From positions 1 through 64,000 of the forward strand of contig CAUYLG010062808.1 in assembly GCA_963573385.1 (NCBI GenBank): a DNA stretch of 64,000 nucleotides. Direction: 5' to 3'. A program made the translations under genes and the position numbers. This DNA comes from Cacajao melanocephalus (Eukaryota > Chordata > Mammalia > Primates > Pitheciidae). Shown here piece by piece: positions 40,711 to 52,120 of this stretch (its first letter is position 1; each line of letters starts with the position of its first letter). Under the pieces are notes generated by a model. That model searched no databases and was not told the DNA's origin. It was given only the letters and a program-made list of their open reading frames with translations.

Positions 40711-41585
40711 GGTAACTATACCCACAGGATTTTAATTTATGGAGGTGACCGAGTGATGACACAAAGAGCCTGATGCTATTGAAAGAAGATATTTATCACT
40801 TGCATTTCCCTGGAGAAGGCGCAGAACACCATGCAAGGCCACCTAGGGAGCACAGGTTTTGGTCAGGAGGCAGAATCAGAGCAAGGAGGGGAAAGGCTAG
40901 GCTGGAGCTTTCACTGGGGTTTCTGCAGGAAAACTAAAACTGGGCAGAGCAAACAGTTTAAGACTGGCTAGTTTGCATCATTCTGGCAGGCTTTGGCTCT
41001 AGCACTGGTCTCTAGTTGTCTGATACCTGCCCCTGGAATGAATTAGGGCAGATACATACTGGATTATGAGAGTTAAAGGGGGCTACTGAGGGTATAGACA
41101 CTATTGATCTATTGGTCAGTTCGCCAATGAAAAGCAAGCCCTTTGCTATGTGTAAGACAAACCCTAGCAGGATCAGTCTCTCCCTGAACAGCAAGATTTT
41201 CAAGTTGTCAAAACATCATAAAACTCAAAACATGTTTAAAAACCTGATTAATACACTGTATCCATCAGGGTTCAGAATGGACAACAGAACCTACTCTAGA
41301 CATCTGAAACAAAAGGGATTTAGTGTAGAAACAGAATGTTTACAAAATTACTGAAAGGGCTTGAAGAGGAAATCGGGGTCCACCAATGGATAATTTATTT
41401 CAAGGGCATGTAGTTCTAACTTGCATCTGGAAGTAGCAAAGATGCTGCTGCTACCAATACTGCTGTCCTTCTACAGTAACATATCCTCACAAAGCTGGTG
41501 ACTAGACATGGAATACCGGTCTACCTGCCGCAAGTGACTCAACCATCCATATAGCCTTGCTTAGCAGGAAGATGGTTGAGTCATC
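40711..41585. other. Mostly single-copy sequence; possible old repeat at 41,260-41,400
   Basis: The part starting 'tatccatcagggttcagaat' resembles the opening of an old dispersed repeat (compare 49,680). I cannot name it. Confidence 0.35.
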
Positions 41586-41764
41586 GTGTACAGTGATAGC
41601 AGTACTGGGGACTCATACTTAGAATGTCCCCCCTCCTTTTTTTTCCTATCCAGTTTCTTCTTATCCAGCAGAATCCAGTGTATTTCCACCATGATTTCTC
41701 CATCAAGTCTAGCTCACAGGAACTAACAACCTATGACAATGTACTTGTTGCTAGAAAGATATCC
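41586..41764 (+). repeat. Local duplication C, copy 2
   Basis: Second copy of the 40.3 kb block, 1,281 bases downstream. It has small indels, for example around 'gacaatgtacttgttg'. Confidence 0.88.
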
Positions 41765-41989
41765 AACATTATATGTATTTCTGAGTTTTGCGAGTGGAGG
41801 AAGGAGGGGACAACTGGGCTGCAGATGTTTACATTCTATACAGTCTAACACACAAATGAAATATGTGATAAACACAAGACTGAACTGCCTCTCTGTCCCA
41901 CAACTGATAGATTTTTATGCCAGAAGGCTGTCCAGCTGACATTTCTATTCTAGGCTGGAGTGGTGTGTCTGTCTCACACTTTTTTCAGC

Positions 41990-42235
41990 CGAAAACTCTC
42001 TGCTCTTCTTTGAAGATATAGCTCAAGCACTGCCTCCTTTGTGAGGCCTTTCTTCTTCCTGCTAAGAACTGGCCACTCCCTCCTTGATCCTCCCGATGGA
42101 AGCAGAGGTAGACTCTCATCACAGTGCCCACCATACTTCTTTGCTCTTACACCAATGTCTCTCTGCTTGACTGTGAGATGCTTCAAGGCATTCCGTGGCG
42201 TGCAGTAGACACAGAATAAATGACCTTTGGATGAA
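41990..42235 (+). repeat. L2 LINE 3' end, sense
   Basis: 'gatatagctcaagcactgcc', 'gaggcctttcttcttcctgc' and the end 'cagtagacacagaataaatg' follow the sense L2 3' end in order. Confidence 0.7.
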
Positions 42236-42479
42236 TGAGAAAGGCTGAGGCTCTTAGCACAGACCCAAGATGCAAGTAGGGATTCCAATAGAGCCTGCTA
42301 CTCAGTCCAGTCATAGAGGAGCTGAGTGGGTGAGTCCTGTTTTCAATAAGGCTAAAATCTCAGACAGTGTTAAGACATGTTAGCTCTGGTACTGTGTGGG
42401 GCAAAACACTGTAACAAATAATTAAATAAGAGTAGCCTGAGCAGGGATTAGGAAGCAGAAGGAAGTTTAATATCTGTGC

Positions 42480-43060
42480 ATAACTCAGAGATACCAGGCA
42501 GTTTCAGTTGCAACTAACAGAAACACAACTCAAATAAGACAAAGGAATTAAAAAAGAATATACCGACCAACATAACTGAGAGGTCAGGTGCTAGCTTCAG
42601 GTACACCTGGGTCCAGTCTGTACCCTATGTCATCAGGGGTCTGTCACTTCGGCTCAGTTTTCCTCTTTAGCTTGTATTCTCACACTAACGCTCCCCATGT
42701 GGTAGCAAAAATGATTATGTTTTCTTGTACTTTTCTCAACTTACACTGTACCCATTCATCAATCTCAGTAGAAATAGTCTCTTTCTAAATACTTCCAGCA
42801 AAATATTTCAGGATTGACTCTGACTTGGCCCAGTCTGGTTCCAAGTACCCCTCATCCAAGCCAGAAGAATAAAAGATGCAGGCTTCCATTGGCAGGTGCT
42901 GTGTTAACCCCTGAAACAGGGGGGGCTCCATGGGTCAGATCAGCCACACCAAAGCCCATGGGCTGAGGATGGAAGGAGGTGGCTCTCACAGGAAAATCGA
43001 GGTGGTGTTACCAGAAAGAGGCATTTAAATGGTGGACATGAAAAACAACAGCTGTTTCTT
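42480..43060. repeat. Old dispersed repeat, family not named
   Basis: The order 'caactaacagaaacacaact' (42,512), 'cataactgagaggtcaggtg' (42,571), 'ctccccatgtggtagcaaaa' (42,691), 'gcccatgggctgaggatgga' and 'ggtgttaccagaaagaggca' is one I know as a recurring ancient mammalian repeat. I cannot give its name reliably. Confidence 0.4.
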
Positions 43061-44120
43061 GCAATGGTTAACTAGTATTTTGCTATCTCCAAAGCCTCAT
43101 TCTTCATTTTGAAAGAGTCTTTCAACTACTCAAGAGCAACAGCAAAACTGCAGCCATTCTCAGGGTGCTTCTTGGATGGGCTGCCCAATGAGATTGGTAC
43201 AAAACAAAAAAATTTGACACCATTTCTAAGTTTCAGTTGAGACTGGGGAGAGAAAGGAAAAACCCATCAGTTTCGGGTCTTGAGTAGTAAAACGAGAGTG
43301 AGAGGGAAGCGGGGAAAACGCTTGGGATGTAAATGGAACGAACAACAGAAAATAATTAAAAAGGAAGTGGCTTCCTCTCGTTTGTCAGTCGGGCCTTGTG
43401 AGGAACAAGAGCGGTACCTTTTCTGGAGCCTCAGCTGCTCTGCTGCCTTTCCAGCCGCCTCCTTGGGAAGAATGAGGCCTTAACAACCAGCATGGTGTCA
43501 GGGCTGGCCTCCACCCAAGCCTGAACAGTGCCCCCATTGAGGGACCCCAGGGGCAGCCCTGGAAGCCTCTCCCTTCTCCTGCTCCCCTCAATGGGCTATT
43601 TGTGGGACTAACAAGGACTGGGAGACACACTGCCCATCTCCTCCGAGGCCCCAACAGCTGCAGAATTCCGCAGGAACTCCACAGGGCCCCTGCACATCCC
43701 TGCAAAGACACCAACCAGAGGATGCTGGATTCAGAAAGGGGTCTCCAGGCGCCTCCTGGATGAGGGAGAAAATACTCCTCAGTTCTTTCCTTCCTCCCAG
43801 GCCTTTCTCTCGTCTCCTGGGATAGTGACTCTCCACCCCAAAAATATTTGGTAGCCTGCCTTCCTGCAGCTTGGATACCCTCCCTGTTCTACCCTCCTTG
43901 CTGGCTGGGAGAAAAGAAAAAGGAGAAATAATCTTCTTCTTCTAAAGCTAAGAGTTCATGATTGCAGTCATGTCCAGATACTTCATCTTCATTGTCCACT
44001 TTCTCTGCTGAGATAAAGTGACCTAGAGTGGAAAGTGGTAGCTAAAAAATTCTCATCACAAACCAAGATCACTGCTACTGTTCCCGTTGATCTTTTAATC
44101 CCACAACAACACAAAGGAGC
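43061..44120. other. Single-copy, partly GC-rich sequence
   Basis: 43,390-43,860 is GC-richer, with open but overlapping frames (109 codons minus at 43,385-43,714). No CpG island and no domain. Confidence 0.45.
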
Positions 44121-44127
44121 AGTAACA

Positions 44128-44440
<313 letters not shown>

Positions 44441-44447
44441 AGTAACA

Positions 44448-44999
44448 GTAACAGTCATGTATTCTATTTTTCCTGAGCCCATTAGGTAACAATTGCTAAT
44501 TGCCTTGAGGAAACAGACCAGCATACTGTCTAGAACAGATAGGTGAGAAAAAATCATCCCTGACTTTCTACCTCTATAGGATATAAAGGCTTGCTTGTAT
44601 CTTTCCACTTAAGAGATGCAGGTTGACCCCCTGCCCACATCTCTCCTTCCAGGAGCTTATTGTTGCACATGAAAATCCCATTCCTGTGATATTCCATGTT
44701 TGTCGGTCCAAGCAAGTGTATTCTGCATGAATAGAAGCATGTCTGTTTTGGTGGAAAATTGCTGAAGTGTAAGTACCCTTGGGCTCCAGACATCAAGCTT
44801 TGAAAGTGATTAACATTAGGGTGCTATGTAGTTGATCCTGCCCTTCCCAGAATGACAACTGGGATACAAGGGAGAGGGAACAGCCCCAGGAAAAACGTGT
44901 ACCTGCTTTGCAATGAACAGAATCTGTAGGGGGATCTGGTACAACTTAAACTTTGTTTCCTCAACAAAGAAGATTAGGACCTGACCTCATTCTTCAGGG
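44448..44999. other. Single-copy sequence
   Basis: Nothing recognised. Confidence 0.45.
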
Positions 45000-45860
45000 C
45001 CAGGGGACTGTTTTCCATGCCAGTCCATTCTTCTTTTGAACAAATCTTACTCATTATTAGATCATTGGAGATCCTCTCTTATATCAATTTCCATATTATT
45101 TCCCTTAAACATGCAGACATTCATCCTGGTCTTGCTCCAGTACTACATGCGCTCTAATCCCATAAAATCTTCAACCATTCAGATGAATATTTCTGAATAG
45201 AAATCACTCATCCCTCCTCCTGAGCTTTTCCATTTTGGGCTAAATCATGGTTTTTGTAATTTCTGCAACAATTCCATATATGATACAGTTGCCTGATTTT
45301 TAACCAGTTGGTTGACTGTCTCTAGACAAACTCTGTTTTTCTGTTTTTTGTTATTTGTCTTGGACCCAATTAAGCATATGGAACTCAGCTGAGGTTTGAC
45401 AAGGGTTAAAATACAGACAGGCCATTGCCATCCTCTATCGAAGGATTCTACTCCCATGAACGCACTCTAAGACTTGATGCTCATCACGTGGGACCCAACT
45501 CTTACTAGGCTTCCTCGGTGATAAAACTCATGAGACCTTTCACATGAACTTCTGTGAAGCCAGTCAACTGGTTTTTTTTTTTAAACTGAAGATCTCATAT
45601 TCATTTCTCATTTAACATTATTCTCTTAGTTTCAGTTCATTGATCTAACAGGTGGGACTCTTTTAGGAGTATTGATTCAGTTAGTAAACCCTCTCAAATT
45701 TATGTAATCTACAAACATCCAAATATGTTTCTCTATTTTCATTTAAATTGTTGATGAAAGTGAAGACAAGACCAAAAAGCTCAGATATTCAAGACCAAAT
45801 GTCAGAGACATCATCAAGTCCTATTCAGAACCATATTGATACAACAAAAGCAGATGCCAG
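45000..45860 (-). repeat. Probable CR1/L3 LINE remnant, antisense
   Basis: Several spaced sections appear in the right order for the reverse complement of a CR1/L3 3' half: 'actcagctgaggtttgacaa' (about 45,384), 'tcacatgaacttctgtgaag' (about 45,540), 'gttcattgatctaacaggtg' (about 45,636) and 'tatgtaatctacaaacatcc' followed by 'ttgttgatgaaagtgaagac'. Identity is low, as expected for an element this old. A 12-base T run at 45,572 interrupts it. No frame survives. Confidence 0.5.
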
Positions 45861-47934
45861 ACGCTGAAGAGTTCAGTCCCGCTTCCCAGCCCAGAGACAC
45901 TTGACATAAAAGAATACCATATTTTTGGACATAAGAAAGTATTCCTATGTTTTCCTTAAGTTGATTTTGGATAGGGGTCTTCAGTATTGCTTTTCATACT
46001 ATGCACACATAGGATTCTATGGAGGCAGAAAGAACAGCCTTTTACCCTACCTTATGCATTAGGTAACAGGCCTCTGAGCTTTAAAGAAGATTATTTTTTA
46101 TTAAAACAGCCTTCTTTCAAAGTCCTGTGTTTCCTTTCTAAGAGAGTTTCCCAGATTACAGCTTATCCAATCAATATGACAATAAAAGACACATCAGAAC
46201 CTTAGCCCTGTATTTTCCTAGGGTTCTCTAAATCCTGCCCAAAGAGGTGCTGTTTTCATTTCCCAAGAAAAATAGAACCATTCTATGAATTATTTGCAAA
46301 AACTAACTGAAATTCTAAATTCAACATCTAGCAAAGCAGATTTGATAACTAGGTTTAGACTGGTTTCAAGGTAGAAGCTCTCAGTTTGAATACAGAAACC
46401 CCTTTCGGCAAAGTCATGTGAAAAATGCAAACACGTCTCAATCAAATGTTTTCCGTGAGCCACTTTCCAGCTTCATGTCTAACAGAGGTTGAGTGTGAGC
46501 TGAAGAATGGTTTAAATAATAACATGAGAATAAATAAGTCACTTATTTGGGGATTCTAATGAGGGGGAAAAGTCACTAAGAAAAAAGTCACAACTAAGTT
46601 TAGATTTTGAATTAGCTTCATCATGGGATGAGCAAGGAAAACCCAAGTAATTCTATTTCTTTTAGAGTTCAAGCCCACTAGAACATTAATTCCTTTCCCA
46701 TAAGATTCTATTACAAATAAGTTAGATCATAGCTCACCTTGCCACATTTCAACCTTATAAAAGAAGCCTTCCAGAAGGGATTAGCCTCTTTTCAAAATCC
46801 CTGAACAAATTGTCATGTGTTTTCTTGATAATTTTGCAGGAATTGTTCTGATAAAATATTATTTCCCTCCTCCAGGTCCAATGCCCATCACCTTCTGACA
46901 CAGTAAATCTTTCCCTCACAATATGTCCCCATTAATCCCTTCCTGTTTTCCCCTATTTGCTGTCAGAATGACATAACAACCGAATCCTTCATGCTCGGGG
47001 CCTCTCTTTTCTTCAGTATCCAAATGTAATTATTTGAACTGCAGGAAGTCTGGTGTCCATCTCAGGCTTCCAGAGGCTCTGCCATAGGAGGCTCCTGCTG
47101 GGTGGGTGCCAATCACTTACCTCCCAACCTCTGCTCCTGGCTCCTGCCAAGCTTCTCAGCCCTCTTGCTCACCCTCACGGCCCTTCTTTCTTTGCAGATA
47201 CACTGTTGCCCTTCTTTCCACAAGGCACCACTAACATACAGCCATATTGTACAGGACTTACACTGAAGGTTTGGAAATTTTGGAAAGGCACAATACAAAA
47301 TCGGACTCAACATCACTGTGGCTAATGTCTATCCATAAGGAGTCCCTTCCTGGCCAAGTTACTGGGCCTGCCCTCAGCATGGGATCTCTGGCACTCTTTC
47401 TTTCCTCTCCGCCTCACTCACCAAGGGAAAACTCAATCTTGTTTAATAATAAGAGAGAAGAAGAAGAAAGAAAACAAAATAAACAAATAACCAAAATCTA
47501 TAATAACTCAGCAATCCTGAAATGCAGACATGTCTGCATTCAGATTTGGTTTTGTTTTTGTTTTAGTAGCAATTAAAAATGTTTACCAAGCAAAAAAATT
47601 AGCAAGCAAAAAAATAACAATATAAATGCACAAAATCACTGCAGCATTTTTTAGAATCATAGCACATCTATATGATGTAACAGCATTTGGTTATTTAAGG
47701 TTATTTGGCTTCCTGCATAAGGCGCAGCCTCCAAGCAGTTATTAGCAGCTTCAATGGTAGGAAAATTACTCATTATATAATGTTTAGGAAAATTAGGATT
47801 CGAAATTGTATGAAGTGTGACTTCAACTCCATAAAAAATCTGGAGGAAAGCATGCCAGATTGTCAACAGGGATTAAAGCAATAGGGGTGATGGCTATTTT
47901 ATTGTTTGAGTTTCCTTGGGTTTTTAATTTTTTT
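45861..47934. other. Single-copy sequence
   Basis: About 2 kb without a named repeat. It has small purine-rich (47,450-47,490) and A-rich patches. Frames up to 109 codons overlap in several phases and carry no domain. Confidence 0.5.
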
Positions 47935-49395
47935 AAAATAACTCCAGCTTTTATTTTAGATTCAGGGGTTACATGTGCAGGTTTGTTACATACATTTATG
48001 GCATGATGCTAACGTTTGGGATAGGAATGATTCTGCCACCCAAGTAGTGAGCATGCTTTTTTTCAACACTTGCCCTGCCTCCTATCTCTCCCCTCCAATA
48101 GTCCCCAGTGTCTATTGCTCCCATCTTTATGTCCTTGAGTACCCACTGTTTATTCACTTTGGATAATGGCCTCCAGTTGCATCCATGTTGCTGAAAAAGA
48201 CATGATTTCGTTATTTTTCATGACTGTGTCATATCTCATTGTTTTCTTTATCCAGTTCACTATTGATGGGCACCTAGGTTGATTACATGTCTTTGCAATT
48301 GTAAATAATGCAATAAATATGTGAGTACATGTGGCTTTTTTGTAGTACAATTTATTTGCCTTTGGGTGTATACCCATAATACAATTGCTGGGTTGAACGG
48401 TCGTTCTGTTTTAAGTTCTTTGAGAAATCTCCACAGTGGCTTTCCACAGTGGCTGAAGTAATTCACATCTCCACCAACAATGTATAAGCGTTCCCTTTTC
48501 TCTGCAGGCTCACTAGCATCTGTTTTTTGGCTTTCCTATAATGGCCATTCTGATGGGTGTGAGATGGTATTTCACTGTGGTTTTGATTTGCATTTCTCTG
48601 ATGATTCATGATGTGGAGCATTTTTGCACATGTTTGTTGACTGATGTATGTCTTCTTTTGAGAAGTGTCTATTCCTTTTGCCCACTTTTTAATGGGGTTG
48701 TTTCTTTGCTTGTTGAGTTAAATTCCTTATAAATTCTGCATGTTAGACCTTATTCTGTAAGTTTCCTATTTACTCCGTTGATGGTTTTCTTTTGCTGTGC
48801 AGAAGAAAACTTTAATTAGGTCTCACTTGTCAATTTTTTTTTGTTGTTGCAATTGCTTGTGGGGACTTAGTCACAAATTCTTTCCCAAGACTGATGTCCA
48901 GAATGATGTTTCCTAGGATTTTTTTCTGGGATTTTTATAGTTTGAGGTCTTATATTTAAATCTTTAACCCATCATGAATTAATTTTTGCATATAGTTAAA
49001 TGCAGGAGTCCAGTTTCAATCTTCTGCATATGAAGCTATTCCAGCACCATTTATTGAATAAAGAGTACTTGTTTATTTTTGTTGACTTTGTCAAAGATTG
49101 GATGGTTATAAGTGTATACCTTTATTTCTGGGTTCTCTATTCTGTTCCATTAGTCTTTGTGTCTGTTTTTGTACCCGGTACCAAGCCATTTTGATTAATA
49201 TTGCCTTATAGTATAGCTGAAAGTCGGGGATTGTGATTCCTCCAGCTTTGTTATTTTGGGGATTTAGGATAGCTTTGACTGTTCGGGCTTTTTGGCTCCA
49301 TATGAGTTTTAGAATAGCTAATTTCGTGAAAATGACATTGATAGTGTGATAGGAATAGCATTGAATCTGTAGATTGCTTTGGATAGTATTTGCCC
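47935..49395 (-). mobile_element. L1PB/L1MA-type LINE-1 3' part, antisense
   Basis: Begins with the antisense 3' UTR ('ggttacatgtgcaggtttgt') and runs through the ORF2 3' end ('gatggtatttcactgtggtt' at 48,563) to about 49,395 ('tagattgctttggatagtat'), where L1 similarity ends. About 1.46 kb, 5'-truncated, frame broken. A target-site duplication could not be read. Confidence 0.9.
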
Positions 49396-49683
49396 ATGTC
49401 TTTTAAATCCCACTGGGTAACCACTGTCTTTTATGACCATGCAGATCATTAAGATTTACTTACACAGACACGGGCCTGGCAGATGTCAGTCTATTTTTAG
49501 GCTGGGGTTTACGCTAATCCCAGGGAAATATCCTCTTGCACAAGATTCAGCTCAAGCCTTACCCACGTAGCCCTCCATACCCCTACCCCATGTTCCCCTC
49601 CCAATGTGGAGTTGATTGCATTCTCCATCTCCATCCTATAATGCTTTGTACAAACCTTTTTCAGTCCTTCTCATATCTGTATC
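49396..49683. other. Single-copy sequence
   Basis: Nothing recognised. Confidence 0.45.
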
Positions 49684-50120
49684 AGTCAGGATCTCAGCAA
49701 CCTCATACTGAAGAGAGTTTAAAACGGAGACTCTTTACAAAGAAGCAGACTGTAAGGAGACCACAAAAGTTAGTGCATACCACAGGGCAAATAAGAGGAG
49801 CTCTGTTACTACCCCTGGCCTGGAAAGGTAAGAGGAAGAAGTAGTTCTCAGAGCCTGGAGGGAGAAGGAGAGGTATGCTTGACAGGAGCCACAACCTTGA
49901 GTAGAGGAATGCAGACAGTCTGGAGCAAACCCTCAGAAAAGAAGACACTGAAAAAGCCCTGAGTTTGGCTCTTCATCCGTCCTTCCAGTTATCTGCTGGT
50001 GCTGAAGGGAATTCCAGCTGGAATCCAGGGTCAAGAGAGCCCTTTCCTGTGGTCCATACAGGGCAGCTTCCAAAAGAAGAAAGTGGACCTGGAGGGGCAA
50101 ACCAAAGATCAGCCACAGCA
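49684..50120. repeat. Old dispersed repeat, family not named
   Basis: 'gtatcagtcaggatctcagc', then 'cccctggcctggaaaggtaa', and 'cagttatctgctggtgctga' with 'attccagctggaatccaggg' form an order known to me from an old mammalian repeat family. It includes the source copy of duplication D. Confidence 0.35.
49861..49938 (+). repeat. Local duplication D, copy 1 (partner at 50,727-50,810)
   Basis: Contains 'gccacaaccttgagtagagg' and 'tggagcaaaccctcag'. It matches the partner at about 85-90% by eye. Confidence 0.85.
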
Positions 50121-50640
50121 ACACACTGTCATGACTGATTCGCAGGCTTGCCAAGTGTCTGCTGCCGGAGAGATTCTCTCTAATTTTACAAAACACTAGA
50201 GCTCAAGGCTGCATCCTCTGTACTTCAGAACATCTAGAGCCACCGCCCCACGCCTCCCTCTCCCTTCTCCTGAGGCGGTCCTTGCTACATCCTTCCTGCT
50301 TTCTACATCTTCCCTCCTCCTTCATTACCCCACTTCCTCTCATGCTGAACAATACCCTTCTTCCGTCCTTTTTCTCAAATCAGCATACATTCAAGGGTTA
50401 TTGTATGTATCAGATTTCTAACTGAAGAATAGTGGGTAAAGGCGGATGAAAGGCAACACAGAGTAAGGAGCAACTTCAAACCCCTTATTAGATATCTCTT
50501 TCATAAATATTCACAAACCATTCTCCACTATGAAGAATTTCTCAGCTATGTACCACCATCTTCCAGAAACCCAGGCCCCTTCCAGGGCCTTCTCTTCTCC
50601 CTCCATTGACAGTCTTCTAAATCCCTAAATTCTGTTCTAC
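50121..50640. other. Single-copy sequence
   Basis: Pyrimidine-rich in places. Nothing recognised. Confidence 0.45.
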
Positions 50641-50726
50641 TCTTTTTTATCTAAGCCTTAATATTATTTTAATATTTATATTTTAGTATATTTATATTTT
50701 TGTATAAAATATAAATATATTAAAAT

Positions 50727-50810
50727 GGAGAAAAAAGGGGAAGGATACTTGACAGAAGCCACAACCTTGAATAGAGGAATGCAGCCAGTCTGGATGAAAC
50801 CCTCAGGAAA
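50727..50810 (+). repeat. Local duplication D, copy 2
   Basis: 'ggatacttgacagaagccac' and 'tgcagccagtctggatgaaa' match 49,861-49,938 in the same orientation. It is bounded on both sides by AT-rich sequence, unlike the source copy. Confidence 0.85.
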
Positions 50811-51088
50811 TGAGCCAAAAGATAACCAAAAGATAAATTATTATATTTTAATAAGAAATATTATTTTAAATATTATTAATATATTATACAATGTATATGT
50901 TAATATTAAAATTATTAATATAATTAATAGATTGTATTAATTATATTAAAAGATTAATAGTGAAATAATTAATATAAAATATATTAATATTAATTTTAAT
51001 ATTATATTAAAATTAACATTTCATATTAAAATATTTTACTATTTTAATGCAATTGTTTTCAGAATCAAATTGGCAAGGTTTCTTAATG

Positions 51089-51305
51089 TGCTTTTTTAAA
51101 AACTTTTTTATTTCAATGGTTTTTGGGGAACAGTGTTTGTTTACATGAATAAGTTCTTTAGCAGTGATTTCTGAGATTTTGGTGCACCTGTCGCCCAAGC
51201 AGTGTACACTGTACCCAATGTGTAGTCTTTTATCTTTTGCCACCACTTATCCTTTGGTGACAATGGCCTATGTACAGTTTGAAGTTGGTGATGCCTCCAG
51301 ATTTG
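51089..51305 (-). mobile_element. Internally deleted L1 (L1MA/PB-type), antisense
   Basis: 51,089-51,260 is antisense L1 3' UTR ('gattttggtgcacctgtcgc'). It then joins 'tacagtttgaagttggtgat' and 'gcctccagatttgt', which normally lie more than 1 kb further into ORF2. So one L1 copy has lost its middle, or two pieces have been joined. Confidence 0.7.
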
Positions 51306-51480
51306 TAATAAAAAATTGTTATTAATTAATATTAACTATAATTAATTACAATTGGTTATAATGCTAATTATATTGTTTTAATATTTTATAGTTTAATATT
51401 CAATATTAAATTAATATTATTAATATTAAAATATTCTAATATTTTAATGCAATTATTTTTATAAATCAAATTGCCAGTTT

Positions 51481-52120
51481 TATAAAGTTTTAATAGAACC
51501 AGGGCCAAGATTAGGGAGAGGAAAGTGAGGCAAGATCACACACACATGCAGGATCAGATCCTCTCTTTATTTTAAATTTTCAGCCTTTGTTCATCCGGGA
51601 TTTTGTTTTCATTAATTTTGATTTTTAAAATACTACTTTATGGTGCTGTTTATCTTCATCACTAAGTTTTTTGGCATCCCCTCCACTCAACCTTTTTTTC
51701 TTTTTTTTTTTTGGCATCCCAGGCAAGTGCCTCACTCAATATCATTTAGTTCTGGCCCTGCCAGTTGAGGGGGCTCAGGGGAAAAGATTTATCTTTCTAT
51801 ATTAAACACATCAGTTCAGATGCTCTTCCAAACCAAAAGATAAATTATTTGCCCAAGCAAAATTTTGTCTTCAAACTCCTGCCGATTTTGAGAAGAATTT
51901 TTTTTCCTGTTACCCCTCCCTCATTAGGCTATCAGATCCTTCAGGATAGAAAATGATGCTATATCTGCTTCCATAGCCCCAGCACCCAGACTTGGTAGAT
52001 GAATTATAAATATTTACTAAATACAAGGATTCAGTGCAGAGCTTTGAAAATTCCATCTGTTATTTGTTGAATATATTCACAGGTTTTCTTTTTATGTTTA
52101 AGTCAAACATCTTAGAAAAC
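51481..52120. other. Single-copy sequence with a short L2-like end
   Basis: 51,935-52,020 ('tcaggatagaaaatgatgct', 'atagccccagcacccagact') fits a decayed sense L2 3' end. The rest is unassigned. Confidence 0.4.

Larger units (their letters stand above)
50641..51480. repeat. AT-rich, palindrome-rich patch
   Basis: Almost pure A/T over long parts (50,640-50,726; 50,835-51,060; 51,300-51,480) made of shuffled 'taatatta' and 'aattaata' words. The arms at 50,666-50,685 and 50,705-50,726 form a near-perfect hairpin (one 2-base bulge). A duplicated 78-84-bp block and a deleted L1 piece lie within it. This is the composition of unstable AT-rich palindromic sites. Confidence 0.8.

Noticed and set aside
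43385..43836. Possible CpG island or promoter
   Set aside because: GC-rich but poor in CpG pairs, with no TATA or clustered promoter motifs I can support.
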